From Parietichytrium sp. I65-24A (lineage: Eukaryota; Sar; Bigyra; Thraustochytrida; Thraustochytriidae): a stretch of 49,942 bases of DNA. A program made the translations under genes and the position numbers. The stretch lies in the NCBI GenBank assembly GCA_012862575.1, contig BLSF01000127.1:1-49942 (forward strand), in the 5' to 3' direction. Positions within the stretch are counted from its first letter, which is position 1. Each line of letters begins with the position of its first letter. The notes under the pieces were generated by a model. It was not told the DNA's origin and made no database searches. It saw only the letters and a program-made list of their open reading frames with translations. This document shows positions 9,493-21,543 of this stretch, in pieces.

Positions 9493-12400
9493 TCACCCTG
9501 TACTTGACTTCATGTCTGTTTGCACCGATGTCTTTGGGGCAACAGACGTAGCGGAGGAATGCTTGCTACTGAGGTTGACCTCGCGGTTCAGGGCGACATC
9601 AATCATGCGCGGAACGAACAACGTGAGCAAGGTGGTTGCCGTGCAAATGAATGTCAGTGTTGAAAGCAGATACACCAGAGACGATGGGTCCTCCAGAATG
9701 TTGGTGAGAATCAGATTTAGACCGCCAAACATGGCGATGTTGTAGACACTGATTGCAATCTGTTTGCTATCGTTTGCTTGGGATACATGAACATTTCTTG
9801 AGGCAAAAGCAAGATAAGCACCAAAGATCAAAAGCCCGCCGACGTATGTAACCAGAATGGCAATGTAGACGGACTGAAAGCTTGAAGTACAAGTGGGAGT
9901 CAGCGGAACAAGAATATACTCACTGTCGCTGTCAGTGAAGATGGTCTCTTTCCCCCGAGAAAACTCGACAATTTGCGGTGAAGTGATCGCCCAGAGCACG
10001 AGAACGCCTAGAAGCGCGCAAACCAGACCCGAAATGTAGGTGAGCAAGACTTTGTCTGTCATGTGTTTGGTTTTCTTTGAGAAAGCGCGGAAGAGAATAT
10101 GAATCCGTATAGTCTTCACAAAAAGGCTTCCAAAAGACATGATGATTCCCAAGGAAAGCAGCCACAAGCGAACAATACATTGGGAAGCCGCAGCATCCAC
10201 GCAGCATGAGTTCTCCTCGGCTTGACAGAGGTAGTCAGGGGCCTCAGATACATTGTAGAAAGTATTATTGAGGCCCCAGTCGCACGAAGCTACAGAATCA
10301 ATTCCAACGACGAAAGATATCAAATAGGCACAGACAAGCATTGTTCCAAAAATAATTATCCCGTTGATTTTCGGCGAAGTGAGGCGGACAACCTGGCGCT
10401 TCCTAAAGTGCACATTAAACGCCAAGCACACTGCGGAAATGATCAGTCCAGCCACGCCGAGGATAACAGAAAGAGTTGCCGACCCACCGGAAACATCATT
10501 AAAGTAGAACTGCCGCTGAAGCTTGGCGCATTCCATGCTAAAGCTGACCGTTAGAGTTGAGCTCGTACCTCCGGAATCAGTTGCCTCAAGTTGCAAGGAA
10601 GACGTGAGTACCGTCGTGTCATCACAAGTCGGACGGACGTACATCAAGTGGACCAGGCCATCATCTGACACCTCAAGCTCCGTACCGGACAGTTCAATTT
10701 CCACAAGATTTTCGCCGCCAGCGTGGTAGAGACTTCCCAGGGCTGGTAATGCAGCAACAGTTACTGTTACTATCTGCTCATCTACCTCGGTTACTTTCAG
10801 GTTAAAGTAAGTTTCGGATTCCCGCATCGAAACGGCAATCGACTCTGTGATCTGATTTCCAGCAACGCCATAGGCCTCGAGGATCGGAGGATCGTCGGAC
10901 CCAGTAATTGTCAAAGCCACGACAGCTGCGCTTGAGGAGCGTAATCGATCCCCACCGCAGTCATAGGTTTGAAACTCGAACGAGTCTGCTCCAAAGGAAT
11001 CCTTGTCGGGGATGTACCAGACCGCTGTAGAGGGACTTCTCAACATCCCAGCCTGCATTTCAGCGGAGCCGAGTAACTTAATGTAATCAATATAATTCCA
11101 ATCCGAAGCAGCTTTCGTATCCATTTCAAGGCGAAAGGTGTCGCTTTTGAAAAATGGTCGGCAAATCGATGGCGAAAATTTGGAGTACGTTTTGCGCTCC
11201 TGTTGGGTAGTGGCCGCGTCATAATCTGGCTCGCCTTCGAAAATTGGGTACCAATTTCCATCGGAATGTAAAGCACGGATTGCTACGAGGCCGCCAACCC
11301 CTCGCGGGAAGCCGACTTCAATAGCCACGGCGAATACTGGAGTAGCATATTTAACTTCAATGAATTCCGTGTACTTTGGCGCAGTGGTCTGCGCCAGGTA
11401 ACCGATATCTTGGTACCAGGAATATGCGTATTGTGAGCCATACGTTGGGTCCGCAGAGTCGCCAAGGTAGCCAGAGTAGTACCCTTTATTAAGCGGGGAC
11501 CAAACGCCTTCGTTGGTGGGCTTGACTTCGCTCTCTGGAATGTTGTACAGTGTCAATCCGTCAGGGTTCTCGGCAGCTTCTTCAATGCTGCAATCATCTG
11601 GAAATGTAGGTCCGGTCACGATACATCTCTCGAGACCAGCGTCGGTCGACTTTTGTGTGAAAAACAACTTTGCGTCAAAAGTAGTTCCTTCCGTGCTTTC
11701 GTATTTAGCCGTCACTGTCGCCAGTACCACAGTCGAGGTTGCGGCAGCGTCGCTCCAATACCGATTCACCTTGATCAAATCTCCAATATACCACTCCTGG
11801 CGTTCGTCGAGGCATTCTAAGTTGTTTCGCGTCCAACACGTTTGTCGGCCGATGACATTCAAGGCGTGATATCCAGTGTAGGTCCCGGAGCCCCAAAACG
11901 AGCTCACATTAACAACGTCGACGACGTATTGTTCAGCGACAACTCCAACATCGTAAATCTCGTAGGCTTTCACAATCTCCTCTCCAATCCCTCCATCATC
12001 TGCGACTGTATACAGCTTTCCCTTCGAGGGCAGCTTGCTAATGACGGTCCCATGTTCAGATTCTGAGTCATTGCCTTCCAGCTCAATCAAAACACCGTCT
12101 GTGCTGTCCTCCTCCACTGTCGTAGAGCCTGCGGTCGCAGTGGGGAGGTCGTTGATCCCTTCAATCGAAACAGTTACTGTAAGTTCCTCAGACCTCAAGC
12201 CTGAAAGGACAGAGATGAAGACCACTTTGAAAGATACATAGTTGTCACCATACTCGTCTTGACCAGGCTCAAAGACGAGTACTCCGGAAGGGTGAGTCAA
12301 GTTCACTGGACCTGCTGTCGTGATAATCAGTTCGCCCGTATCTTCAGTTGGACCAGAGTCAACTTGGTACAAGGACCCGTGCTCGGGAAATTCGACTATC

Positions 12401-13767
12401 TGGACAATCATAGCCTCTCCGCTTGGCTCTATTGCCGTGAAAGGGGTGAGACGCATGCGAACTACCTCATCCTCGAGACCCTGTGTTGAGTACGTCGCGC
12501 TTTCGAGGTTAGAGTTGAGAGTCGGGGTATCGATGGGCCAAATATGGACCTGAAGCTCTGTTGACTCCCCGGCAACAGAGAAAATAGCGTGAACCGGGTC
12601 GGAAAAATCGACTGGGGCCTCGAAAACAAGCTCGCCTCCAGAACTTGATCCGGTCACCACACTGTTCGCCGCCAGAACGCTGGAATCCGCGGCGGTTTTC
12701 AGAATTCCCGAGCTTGGAGGGGTTTGCAGGGTAAATTGCACTCCGTCGTAGCCTCGTGGCAGTGATATTGCACTGTTGGTTTCACTGAGGGCAAAGTGAA
12801 CAACCGGAGTGACAAGATTTGCTTTGCTTGCTCCTCCCTCCTGGTACGGCACATCGGAGACGGTTAAAGAAGGCATCGCAAACGGGTATGATTCCGCACA
12901 GCTTCCCTCAGAGCTCGAAGCCTGCCAAGATTTTCCGAAACCGTAGTCATTATTGATCTCACCCATGAGGAGGTCGTAGTCATGGCCGGCGGAGCCATAG
13001 TTTGGAACTACCTTCGTTCCTGAAACCATGCATGTGGAGTCTAAAAGCCCGTTTTTGCTCGGGTCCGCAAGATCATCGCATGTAACCTCAAAATCGTAGT
13101 GGAGAACGATGCTCGCCTCGAGCGCCGAGCGGTCCAATGGCCCTAAAAGCTGTGCTTGAACTTCGCTTGCGCTCAACGCTCGTGAGTACACGGTGAGCTC
13201 GTCCACCTTACCGTACGTTGCTCTTGTCGGAGATGCGACCGCGGCGGTGTTGATTCGCTCGTAAAAGCTGGCGCCAATGTTGATCGTTGTCTCGGCTGAG
13301 TCTAGAGCAACCCCTGTGATCCCACTCTTTTCATTGACCAAATCTCCGTCAATGTACACCTTGAGCGTGCCGTCCGCGAAGGTTGCGGCATAGTGGTGCC
13401 AGCCTCGGAGGTCAATTTCAGTGTTTGGAAAAGTTATCGACTGCCCAAACGCCAAACTTTTCGTTTCAAGGAATGGTTGGAAGAAATTGGAGTCTTTTGC
13501 GTTTGTCCAGCTGAACAAGTAGCGCACCGGGGTTGGAGCCTGATCTGGCTGGGTAGCCCACATTGTCACGCTCACCTCATTTTGACTGCTAAAGTCTGTA
13601 AATCCGGTATCCGAGAAATTCACAAACCCTTTCTTGATTGCCGCCACAGGATTGTCGCCCTGGAAAGAGAGCGCATAGCCGCTAGCCACATTTGCATCTC
13701 CGTTCACGCTACTCACTCGTCCGCACAGGAGCGGGGCGAGTCCCAGAATAATTGCTTCGAGTCTCAT
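9493..13767 (-). CDS. LamG/discoidin-like ectodomain fused to class C 7TM receptor
   Basis: This 1424-aa single-exon protein starts at the ATG at 13767, chosen because it begins a signal peptide (MRLEAIILGLAPLLC); the upstream 22 codons lack an ATG. Residues 30-225 form a LamG/concanavalin-type domain (WHHYAATF, LKVYIDGDLV, VDELTVYSRALS). Residues 300-590 look like repeated cadherin/CBM-type beta modules (PTATAGSTTVEED). Residues 610-900 carry discoidin-like halves (GYHALNVIG; YTEFIEVKYATPVFAVAIEV; FRLEMDTKAASDW). Residues 1098-1390 hold seven hydrophobic segments with class C GPCR hallmarks: TSPKINGIIIFGTM, CIVRLWLLSLGIIMSFGSLF, FVKTIRIHILF and TLFVPRM. This resembles the GABA-B receptor transmembrane core. 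There is no Venus-flytrap ligand domain. The C-terminal tail is short and Ser/Thr-rich. It is probably a surface receptor or adhesion-GPCR-like sensor; the ligand is unknown. Confidence 0.88.
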   Translation of the reverse strand: MRLEAIILGLAPLLCGRVSSVNGDANVASGYALSFQGDNPVAAIKKGFVNFSDTGFTDFSSQNEVSVTMWATQPDQAPTPVRYLFSWTNAKDSNFFQPFLETKSLAFGQSITFPNTEIDLRGWHHYAATFADGTLKVYIDGDLVNEKSGITGVALDSAETTINIGASFYERINTAAVASPTRATYGKVDELTVYSRALSASEVQAQLLGPLDRSALEASIVLHYDFEVTCDDLADPSKNGLLDSTCMVSGTKVVPNYGSAGHDYDLLMGEINNDYGFGKSWQASSSEGSCAESYPFAMPSLTVSDVPYQEGGASKANLVTPVVHFALSETNSAISLPRGYDGVQFTLQTPPSSGILKTAADSSVLAANSVVTGSSSGGELVFEAPVDFSDPVHAIFSVAGESTELQVHIWPIDTPTLNSNLESATYSTQGLEDEVVRMRLTPFTAIEPSGEAMIVQIVEFPEHGSLYQVDSGPTEDTGELIITTAGPVNLTHPSGVLVFEPGQDEYGDNYVSFKVVFISVLSGLRSEELTVTVSIEGINDLPTATAGSTTVEEDSTDGVLIELEGNDSESEHGTVISKLPSKGKLYTVADDGGIGEEIVKAYEIYDVGVVAEQYVVDVVNVSSFWGSGTYTGYHALNVIGRQTCWTRNNLECLDERQEWYIGDLIKVNRYWSDAAATSTVVLATVTAKYESTEGTTFDAKLFFTQKSTDAGLERCIVTGPTFPDDCSIEEAAENPDGLTLYNIPESEVKPTNEGVWSPLNKGYYSGYLGDSADPTYGSQYAYSWYQDIGYLAQTTAPKYTEFIEVKYATPVFAVAIEVGFPRGVGGLVAIRALHSDGNWYPIFEGEPDYDAATTQQERKTYSKFSPSICRPFFKSDTFRLEMDTKAASDWNYIDYIKLLGSAEMQAGMLRSPSTAVWYIPDKDSFGADSFEFQTYDCGGDRLRSSSAAVVALTITGSDDPPILEAYGVAGNQITESIAVSMRESETYFNLKVTEVDEQIVTVTVAALPALGSLYHAGGENLVEIELSGTELEVSDDGLVHLMYVRPTCDDTTVLTSSLQLEATDSGGTSSTLTVSFSMECAKLQRQFYFNDVSGGSATLSVILGVAGLIISAVCLAFNVHFRKRQVVRLTSPKINGIIIFGTMLVCAYLISFVVGIDSVASCDWGLNNTFYNVSEAPDYLCQAEENSCCVDAAASQCIVRLWLLSLGIIMSFGSLFVKTIRIHILFRAFSKKTKHMTDKVLLTYISGLVCALLGVLVLWAITSPQIVEFSRGKETIFTDSDSEYILVPLTPTCTSSFQSVYIAILVTYVGGLLIFGAYLAFASRNVHVSQANDSKQIAISVYNIAMFGGLNLILTNILEDPSSLVYLLSTLTFICTATTLLTLFVPRMIDVALNREVNLSSKHSSATSVAPKTSVQTDMKSSTG

Positions 13768-16700
13768 ACTGCGATGCTCACACAGAGCGATTGTACAACG
13801 TCTTGTTCTGGGTCTGCTGCCAAGTGAATCCAAGGATTACGTGAATCCAAGGATTGGATTCTGCGCTCCTGCTGAGAGGCGTAAAGATGTTTCCGAGTAC
13901 ACAGATGACAATGGCGCTGTAGGTTGTTTCGTTGAAGGGCGGAAGTCGCCAGAAGTTCTGTTCGCAACTTGTTCGAAAAGGGTTGACTAGTACCAGTGAG
14001 ACATAAAACTCTGAAGACACACTTCTTCCTGCAACCGATTCAACTCCCTTGTTCACTATCAGACAGATCTGTTACTTTTGTCATTGCAAGGCGTCTGTGA
14101 GTTGAGCCATTCTTACTTTACGTTTTGCAAAGAAGAGCGGGTGAAATGGGTGGAATGCATGCGTGTGAAAGCCTGCGAGTTGCAAAACACGATTGATTCA
14201 TGTGACCGTTTAGTTTCCAAATAAGCACGTCATGTGGCGAGGCTTCTCGAAAGCTAGCAGATTCTCGGACCTCCCTTTCTTTGGGTGCACAGCTCAGTCT
14301 TTCCACATTTATTGTACGGTTCCGATCCTGCACTCTAGGTGTTTCCTGAAACCTTTTTCTGAGAGAGGAGGAGGAGGAGGAGGACGAGGAGGAGGACATG
14401 AAAAGCACAAAACTGAAGCTTGGCAGACGTTTTCTCTGACTACTGTTGGGGCTAAAATTGTGGCTCTTGGAATGGCAAGAACGACCGATTCAGATTGATG
14501 TCCAAAAGTTTTGCTCCACCACTTTCTCTCTCTCCAAAAACTTTTCTTCAACGCAACAAAGGCGATCCCGTATTCTAAAACGCACCGCAACGCACAGTAG
14601 CAATACAAACTTGGTACAAAGGACATCTCAGTATATTCCCAACTTTGCTCCAGTTGTTTTCTTCCTTTTTTCTTTCTCTTTCTCTTCCCAGAAAAGTGAG
14701 GGGTTGCATTTCAGAACTCAGGGTCTTTTTTTTTCTATCGAAACTTTACGAAAATAGTAAACTTGAGAGCTCACGAGGGCGAAGCGCCTTTGGTGTTGCT
14801 AAGCAGGTCCCGCCTCCTCAGGGAACTTCCTCCTCTCTTTACGAGTGATTTGTTTGGTGTGACGCCGGCAGGAAGGCAGAACCTTTAGTTCTCTCAGAAC
14901 CTCTTCCGTCTTGAGAGTTTAATGTACCAGGTAGACACATCTTGAAGAAGAAGAGCGAATGAGCAACTAGAAGAGCATGAGTGTTCTCGCCAGCGAGAGT
15001 AAATGTTCGTTGATCCAAAGCTAGTTTCGAGCGCGAATCCCACCACTTCTGAGAGAGAGAGGAGGGTTTTTCAAACTAGGCGGAAAGAAACTTCTTCTTC
15101 CCATCCTCCCATACTCCCATCCTGTACTTACCTCCACAGCATCAAGGTCTTGATCGCAGGGACTCCGAGTCTCTTTCTCCCTCACCCATATATTACAGTC
15201 CCTCACGTTTTCTTTCTTGGTTTTTTAGAATCGTCAGCTATTGAATCAGTGACATGGTCCAAGTGCGGTAAAGGAAGTGTACTCAGTACCGGTACTTTTG
15301 CGATAACCGTGACTCTGTGCGGTTAAAGCACACTGCTTACTGCTTCTTTCTTTCGAAAATTTTTCCTTTCGAAACTTAAGTTGGATCGCAGTTCCGTGTT
15401 TTCGTTGCTCTGTCAGTTCGGTAGCGAGAATTGATTCTACTGCCGACTCGATCCGGTTCTCTAGGCTCGGGTCTCGCCACAGACAAGTTCAGGGGAAGGG
15501 GTGTCCACACAGAGGAAACCCTGGATGGAATTCCGGAGGAGGCATATACTCTCCTGACTCGGAGTTTCCACTCGCAAGATCCCACGAGAGCCGCTCGCCT
15601 ATCCGGAAGATTAGTCGCCAAGCCGTTGGCCCGGGATGCCTTTTGTGTCAACGACCATTCTCTCGATGCGTCTCTCCTGTTTGTGGCACCGCCAAGTTCT
15701 TGCATGCACAATTCTTGGAATTTGGGTCGTCATCTTCGTCCTCCGTCGAATTTAGTTTTGTTATGAAATTTAAGTTTGTTATGAAAAGTGATGGAAGTTA
15801 AAATGTTAGGGCGTGCAACGCAGTGTACGGTAACGAGCACCACCTTAACCCACGGAGCGCCGCGCTTTGAACAAAATAATTTCGTTGAAAACGTAAAAGT
15901 GCGATCGATAGGTAAGGAGCGTAGACGGAAGGACTTTGACCTTGCAGAGCGGCCAACCACAGAGGGGAGTGAGGGGATTCAAATGCGCGTTGACGAGCAC
16001 CTTTTGCTTGATGTCGAGGGAGCAAAGCATGTGACACGCTTTTCAAATGGGCGATGTGTACTCTTGTCACCGACAGTCTCTTTCACTTGGTTACGTTGCT
16101 GCGCCAGTGCATCGACTCGCAAAGTCTTGTGTGAGAAGAGGGCACCTCCATAATCACAACCACACCACTGAAGGAAAGCGAACTCTGAGTCGCTTACCTG
16201 GAAGAAAGGAGAAGCGGTTAGTTAAAAACAATCGTTCAATCTAACGCGACACAGTCTGAAGAGAGCCAACCCTTTTAGTGCTGCCGCAGAGCATCGTGTT
16301 GTCAAGCGCTACAAGTAGTACCTTTGCATTGCTTTGCACTCAACTTTCCAATCTCAAGCGTCGACTCCCAACAATTATCAACTTTTGAATTCACAGTCAA
16401 TCGATCTCTCCCCCGTCTTCTCCAGGCATCCCAATAGTAAGTTCCCAGGTCTCACATGATGAGTGCACAATGTTGAATGAGGCTCCTCCTCTTCTTCCTC
16501 CTCCTCTTCCTCAACATCATCATCTTCTTCTTCTTCCCGAGCTGTTCTCGCAAGCCTTGTTCGGCTCAAGATATGCCGTTCGATTGTTACGCGATGAGAA
16601 GCGCCTCTTTTTGACCGCGTTTCTGGTCGTCCCTCTCAAGTCTTCGGCACAAAACATTCCTCTTGTCCGTGCGATTCTGTAAAAACAATCGAAATATACG

Positions 16701-19398
16701 GAACGAACTCGTCGACGACGGTTGCCCTTGAGAGATGTAAAGCTCACTTTCGTTATGTCTAGCGTTTGCCAACAGCTCGAGCAGCAACAATTCACACTGG
16801 CTGTGATGTGAGCTCACCGTCTGTCTGCCTCCTGACCATCCTGACCGAAGCAAGTCTAGTTGATCATGATTCTCGCTTCAGTGCATCCGGCAATTTTGAC
16901 TGATGCGACGGCAATCAGTGGCAATCAATCGACAGTCAACTTGAATCAGCGTCCCATAACGGCAATCACAGCATACGGCGTGACCTCCAGCGACTACGCC
17001 AATCCCTATATCTTTCGCACAAATTATCTGAATTTGAGCTTCTGAATTCTGATTTCGTTCTTCGTTCTGTCCGTGAGGGCAGCCGATCGGTGCTATTAGA
17101 GTACCCAGTAATGTAGTATTATCACTAGTACTACTAGTAGCGGCAGCGGCCAACGGTCAATTTCGCTTCTTGTTTTTGTTCTTGTTCGCAAGAGAAGCAA
17201 CTAATTAACTGTGAAGGCCAGTAAGGGGTCGTGCTTGCTTGTGAAAGACTCTGTCAGAGAGGAGGGACAAGCAGACGGCATCGTGGGATCTCATACTTCT
17301 TTTTCAGTTCAATTCAAAATTGATTGAACGAAGCTTTGCGAAAGGTCTCAAGCCCAAAGGACAAGGCCGGAACTCGGAAAGAAAACGAACAAGGTGGGGC
17401 GGACAGGACCAAGGACCGGGAGCATTTTTCTAAAAGAATTCTAAAGGCAATCATCGACTGTTCTGAATGAGTGAAGAAAAGCTGTTAGCAAGAGCGGGTT
17501 TCGCTGCCCAGTTATCTATACGTGCTTGCGTAGCCTGGCTATTTGATACAAGTATCAGCGCGTAGCAGCGCTAGCCAAACTTTGCTAGCTCTCTTTTTGC
17601 TGCATGCTAGCTAGCTCGTCACGGTAGAGTCGTGGTTGTGGTCCAAATTCACAATTCTCACAAATTCCAATTTCACAATTCACAATTCACAGTATTTCAC
17701 AGTATTTCACAGTTTTCGAGACGACTGTGAGAGCCTTCTCACCTGTGTCTTACGTGTCGTGGCTTGGCTTTCTGTACGATGAATTCACCTCTAGCATCTG
17801 CGAATCAATCGACATTGAGAGCGGAAAAATTCAGTTCAGAACTTGTACAAATATTCCGAGTCCGAGTCCGAGTCAACCTGACTGTGAACGAACAACTTTT
17901 GGAAGGTCCTTTATTCATATTGGAGAGGTAAGAACTCTTAATGGACTGTTGGCTGACATCTGAGACTCGTCCATCGTGTTTTTAGTGTTTTGGAGCTTGG
18001 AAATTTTGGAAATCTTGGAAAGCGAACGGTGACAGCACGAGAGCGCACGGGAGCGAGTAAAAGTCTGATTCAGCTTTCCCTGGGGTTTGCAAAGGCTCGC
18101 AGTTGCGAATTCAGATCGAGGAGTGTCAAAATGACATCCAGCGCCGCATCCATCGTACAGAGATCCAAATGTCCCTCGGCTTTCCGCTAGAGCAATGAGG
18201 GCAGAGCAAACATGAGCAAACGGTGCGATTGCAATACGCAAAAGTAATCGAAAGGGATCGTAAAACGAGAGTGAAATTGCACTGTGAAACGTTGACCGCC
18301 CCGCCCCCCCGTTTTCCCCAGACGCCCAAGACATAACCAAAGTTTAGTCAAGACTCGAGAGACTCTTGAGATTGGAAGCGCCCCAAGCTCTCAGACGATC
18401 ACTCGGAGCAACCCGTTTCCCTAGTTTCGCAGCATGGCCGACATAGGCCAACCCGGAAGGGTCGGCCTGCCATGGCCTGCCTGCTTCTCGTTCCTTCCTG
18501 ATCCGTAGAATAGCTTACATCGCGACATTTTTTGGATAGCTGAGTGACCCGCGAATGGCACAGTTCCCTGAGTTCGATAGCAACCTTCTCCACACCGAAT
18601 CAACTGACGGCCGCCCTATTCCCAGTGGCTGGTGGTTGGCTCATTGGAGCTGTTAGTCTCGTTAGTTTCCGGATTCCTGGATTCTGAAAGAGAAAGAAGA
18701 AAGTCTTGAACGAGCAATGGGTGCTGTCTCTTAGAGATTAAGAGAGAGAGACAGAGAGAATCTTTTGTCTTGAGGGAAGGGAGCGCCCACCCAAAAGTTT
18801 CGAGGCTCTTTGCGAGAAAGGGTTGACGTAGCCGTCTGCAAGATTCTTTCGGGCTTTACGAGCGGAAATAAGTTCCCGGAAGAAGGAGAAGAAGAAGAAG
18901 AAGAAGAAGTCATAACGAGTTCGACTGCCCCTCAACCGGACAACGATTGCCATCAAGAGTGGCCGTTCAACCCTGCATGGGGAACGAACATAACGCCGCT
19001 TATTCCAATGAGCACAACCTCCATCAGCTCGGTGAGTCTTTTTTCGAAAAACCATCAAGAAGGAAGAAAAAAATTCTGAATCACATGACTTTAGATCACA
19101 ATTCACAGTCAAGTGATTTCACCTTGGTGGGGCGGGTCCTCCTTGTCCCTGACTCCTGAGAAGAATCTCCGTTGCCATCCTCGCGAGAAAAGTTTCTTCT
19201 GTTGTTCTCTTCGTCTTTTGACTGCTTACTTGTTTACACTACATTTTAATTAAGAAAGCGAGGTACCATACTACTGGTACCGGCCTTGTACTCTACTTAC
19301 CAGCATTACTACTGTTGGGCGAGAGAACGGATCAACGCAAATTCCAAGATATTGGGATCTTGCAGAGGCATTTCGGGAGGGAGAAACTAGATGCTAAC
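13768..19398. other. 5.6-kb stretch without a supported gene
   Basis: This region is unusually empty compared with the rest of the window. It holds simple repeats: (GGA)n near 14366-14398, a CCTCCTCTTCTTC tract near 16480-16535, CACAATT/CACAGTATTT arrays at 17640-17716 and (GAA)n near 18883-18910. A cluster of GCTAGC words lies near 17560-17620. Frames on both strands are at most about 140 codons, overlap each other and show low-complexity or random composition. A short-exon gene or non-coding RNA could be missed by eye. Confidence 0.5.
17640..17716. repeat. Degenerate CACAATT / CACAGTATTT tandem repeats
   Basis: Repeated words CACAATTC and CACAGTATTT follow one another with small variations. 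This is a short A/T-rich minisatellite with no coding potential. Confidence 0.7.
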
Positions 19399-20553
19399 TC
19401 AGAGATGCCGTTCCATCTCGTTTGAGTTTTGGGGCTGTTGAGCTAAGGGGTTGGAAAACTCGAATGATTGGTTCGCAGGAGTTGCAATTTGATACTGCTG
19501 ATTTGGGTATTGTTGTTGCATCTGTTGCTGCGGAGAGACTGTCTGAATGTAGATGATGTTCCCTTTAAGGTTCCGAGGCTGCCCTGCATCCTTACTGCCG
19601 CCAAAGAAGAAGCGCTTCACAAAGGTCATGATCGGGAGGAAAAAAATCCAGCGGACAAAGAGCCAGAGTAACCATGTGTAAAAGTACACCGCAAAGTAAT
19701 AGTTAAAGCCCTTGCCCAGGAATTCTGATACTTCCAAAATGCTAAGCCGAGCACCATATCCACAAACTCCAATTACAAGCAAGTCCATCCCGATGAGGAA
19801 AAAGTCGTCCCATTTACTTTCAGTCGCCTCGGCAACCGAGCTTGTCAGATAACGCAGGGTGCTGTAAATGGTTTGCCAAGTGAAGACTTGCAGAATTGAG
19901 ATCCCCGGTCTGAACGAGGTCTCTACATCTCGAAGCTCGTCTTCGGTCATGTTGACTCCGAAGACGCAGGTCTGCGCAGATTCCGGCACAAAGTCTGGCA
20001 TCTGGAAGACCACAGAGAGTTCAAAGCCCATGATCATTCCGAAAATGACTTTGATGAACTCGAATTGCCCAGCGAGACACAGGAGTTGGTACAGGTCATG
20101 GTCTTTGATGTAGCTTGGCTTATGCTGTTTTCGCTCGTGGTAGTACGCAACGAGTTCTGCTTTCAGCTTCTCGTACCCAGCTTTGAAGAGGTTGTAGAAG
20201 AGAATTGTGAGCAGAGCGAATCCACCACCGCCGAAGAGGGACCACTTCACCCAGGAGTAGTCCGAGCGCGGGACCTTGTGCTCTATAAAGTCCGTCATCA
20301 CCGTGCCATTCATGCACGTGGAGCAGTTAAACACGCCATACCCAGAAAATATCAAAGACGCATTCAGCGAGCCTTTCTCGGTGACGTTGCAAAAGGCGTC
20401 GAGCAACTCGCAAGCGTTCTCTTCGCTATCGTCAAAGAGTACTTGTCCGCAATACCTCACTTCTGTGTCATTGTGCTTTTGCGCGCTCACGCTCACGCTC
20501 ATCCACGACAGCACCAGCGCCGAGAACACTACTTGCACAATCCCTGACCGCAT
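19399..20553 (-). CDS. Polytopic membrane protein of unknown function, Gln-rich tail
   Basis: This 384-aa protein starts at the ATG at 20553, which begins a signal peptide (VVFSALVLSWMSVSVSA, cleavage near residue 24). Residues 25-98 form a lumenal or extracellular Cys-rich module with about six Cys and several N-glycosylation sequons (NDT, NVT, NAS, NCS, NGT). Hydrophobic segments lie near 101-122, 166-183, 251-268 and 285-311, with a further weaker one near 217-225. A basic, Lys/His-rich cytoplasmic loop (KAELVAYYHERKQHKP) follows the first. The last 70 residues are polar and Gln/Asn-rich (QQQMQQQYPNQQYQ), probably disordered and cytoplasmic. I do not recognise a family. It is not a class C receptor: there are too few segments and no matching motifs. 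Confidence 0.75.
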   Translation of the reverse strand: MRSGIVQVVFSALVLSWMSVSVSAQKHNDTEVRYCGQVLFDDSEENACELLDAFCNVTEKGSLNASLIFSGYGVFNCSTCMNGTVMTDFIEHKVPRSDYSWVKWSLFGGGGFALLTILFYNLFKAGYEKLKAELVAYYHERKQHKPSYIKDHDLYQLLCLAGQFEFIKVIFGMIMGFELSVVFQMPDFVPESAQTCVFGVNMTEDELRDVETSFRPGISILQVFTWQTIYSTLRYLTSSVAEATESKWDDFFLIGMDLLVIGVCGYGARLSILEVSEFLGKGFNYYFAVYFYTWLLWLFVRWIFFLPIMTFVKRFFFGGSKDAGQPRNLKGNIIYIQTVSPQQQMQQQYPNQQYQIATPANQSFEFSNPLAQQPQNSNEMERHL

Positions 20554-21543
20554 TCCTCCAAGTCCTTTCCTCAAAGTCTCCAGATTCCCGAGCAAGTTGG
20601 CCGCAGAAGGTTACGGTTTTGGATGGTTTTGGTTCTGGTTTTGCTCGATGTGAATTCCAAAACAGTTCTCGACTTCCGAGGGAACTACGGCAACCAACGA
20701 GATATGAACCCTTAAGAAGGTACTGTAGTAGCAAGCTATCTCAGCTCAACCTTTTCGGAAAGCTATGCGGCCTCTACTACCTAGTTGCCGGCCAGCCTAG
20801 CTCTCGTTCTCGTTCCCGTTCCCAACAAATTGCAGACTGGCCCGCAGTCAAGAGCGTCGAAAGCCAAGTCCACCAATTTGTCACACTTCTCAGACTTTAC
20901 AATAGAGTCCATTCCACAAACCCGCATTTCAGGAGAGCGCGGCGGCAGGAAACTAGACTCTGTACTCTTTCTCGACTAATCCCCTCTGCTACTATTATAT
21001 AGCTATCTATATAATTCCTTAGGGCGCACACCGTCGCTTGCAAACTTTCTATTGGAGACTATGCAATTGCAGTCGCTGATGAGTCGGTGAGCGAGGGTTT
21101 GGTTGCCAAGGCGTTCCCATGTCAGGCTTCGCACGTCACCTGTCTGTGAATGAAGAAAGAAAAGGCTTACAACCAAAAAGCGGAGAGGTCGCTAGTACCT
21201 TCCATCTCGCCAGACTCTCTACTGGGTAGTAGATGGACTCAGGGAGGAGCGCACCACAACCAACGCGTTAGAAGGGCCAGGAGCCTGAGCGCCAGGATCG
21301 CTAGGAACAGGAGCACCCTCTTTCGAAAGTAGCATCGAGTACTGAGTACCACTGAAAGTTACGAGTAAATGTATTTCCTTGCCAAGCTACTTTCTTTGCA
21401 CACACTGTGGCATGCGTTCTTCGCGTTTTGGTGCGACTAAAACTGCAAAGACGACAGGGTTTGATTGTATTTTTTTTTCTTTTCAATTTTGTTAAAAAAC
21501 GAGGGAAGAGAGGTTAAGACGGTTATACATAGAATTAATTTAT
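20554..21543. other. Intergenic region
   Basis: This 1-kb gap lies between two minus-strand genes and should hold the terminator side of the metalloprotease at 21544 and the promoter of none on the plus strand. It contains a GGTTTTGG-type repeat near 20615-20640 (part of the upstream region of the 20553 start) and a short CGTTCTCGTTCC repeat near 20805-20825. I support no gene. Confidence 0.45.

Noticed and set aside
16378-16569. Glu/Asp-rich minus ORF
   Set aside because: It is a translation of a CCTCTTCTT-type simple repeat with no credible flanking protein sequence.
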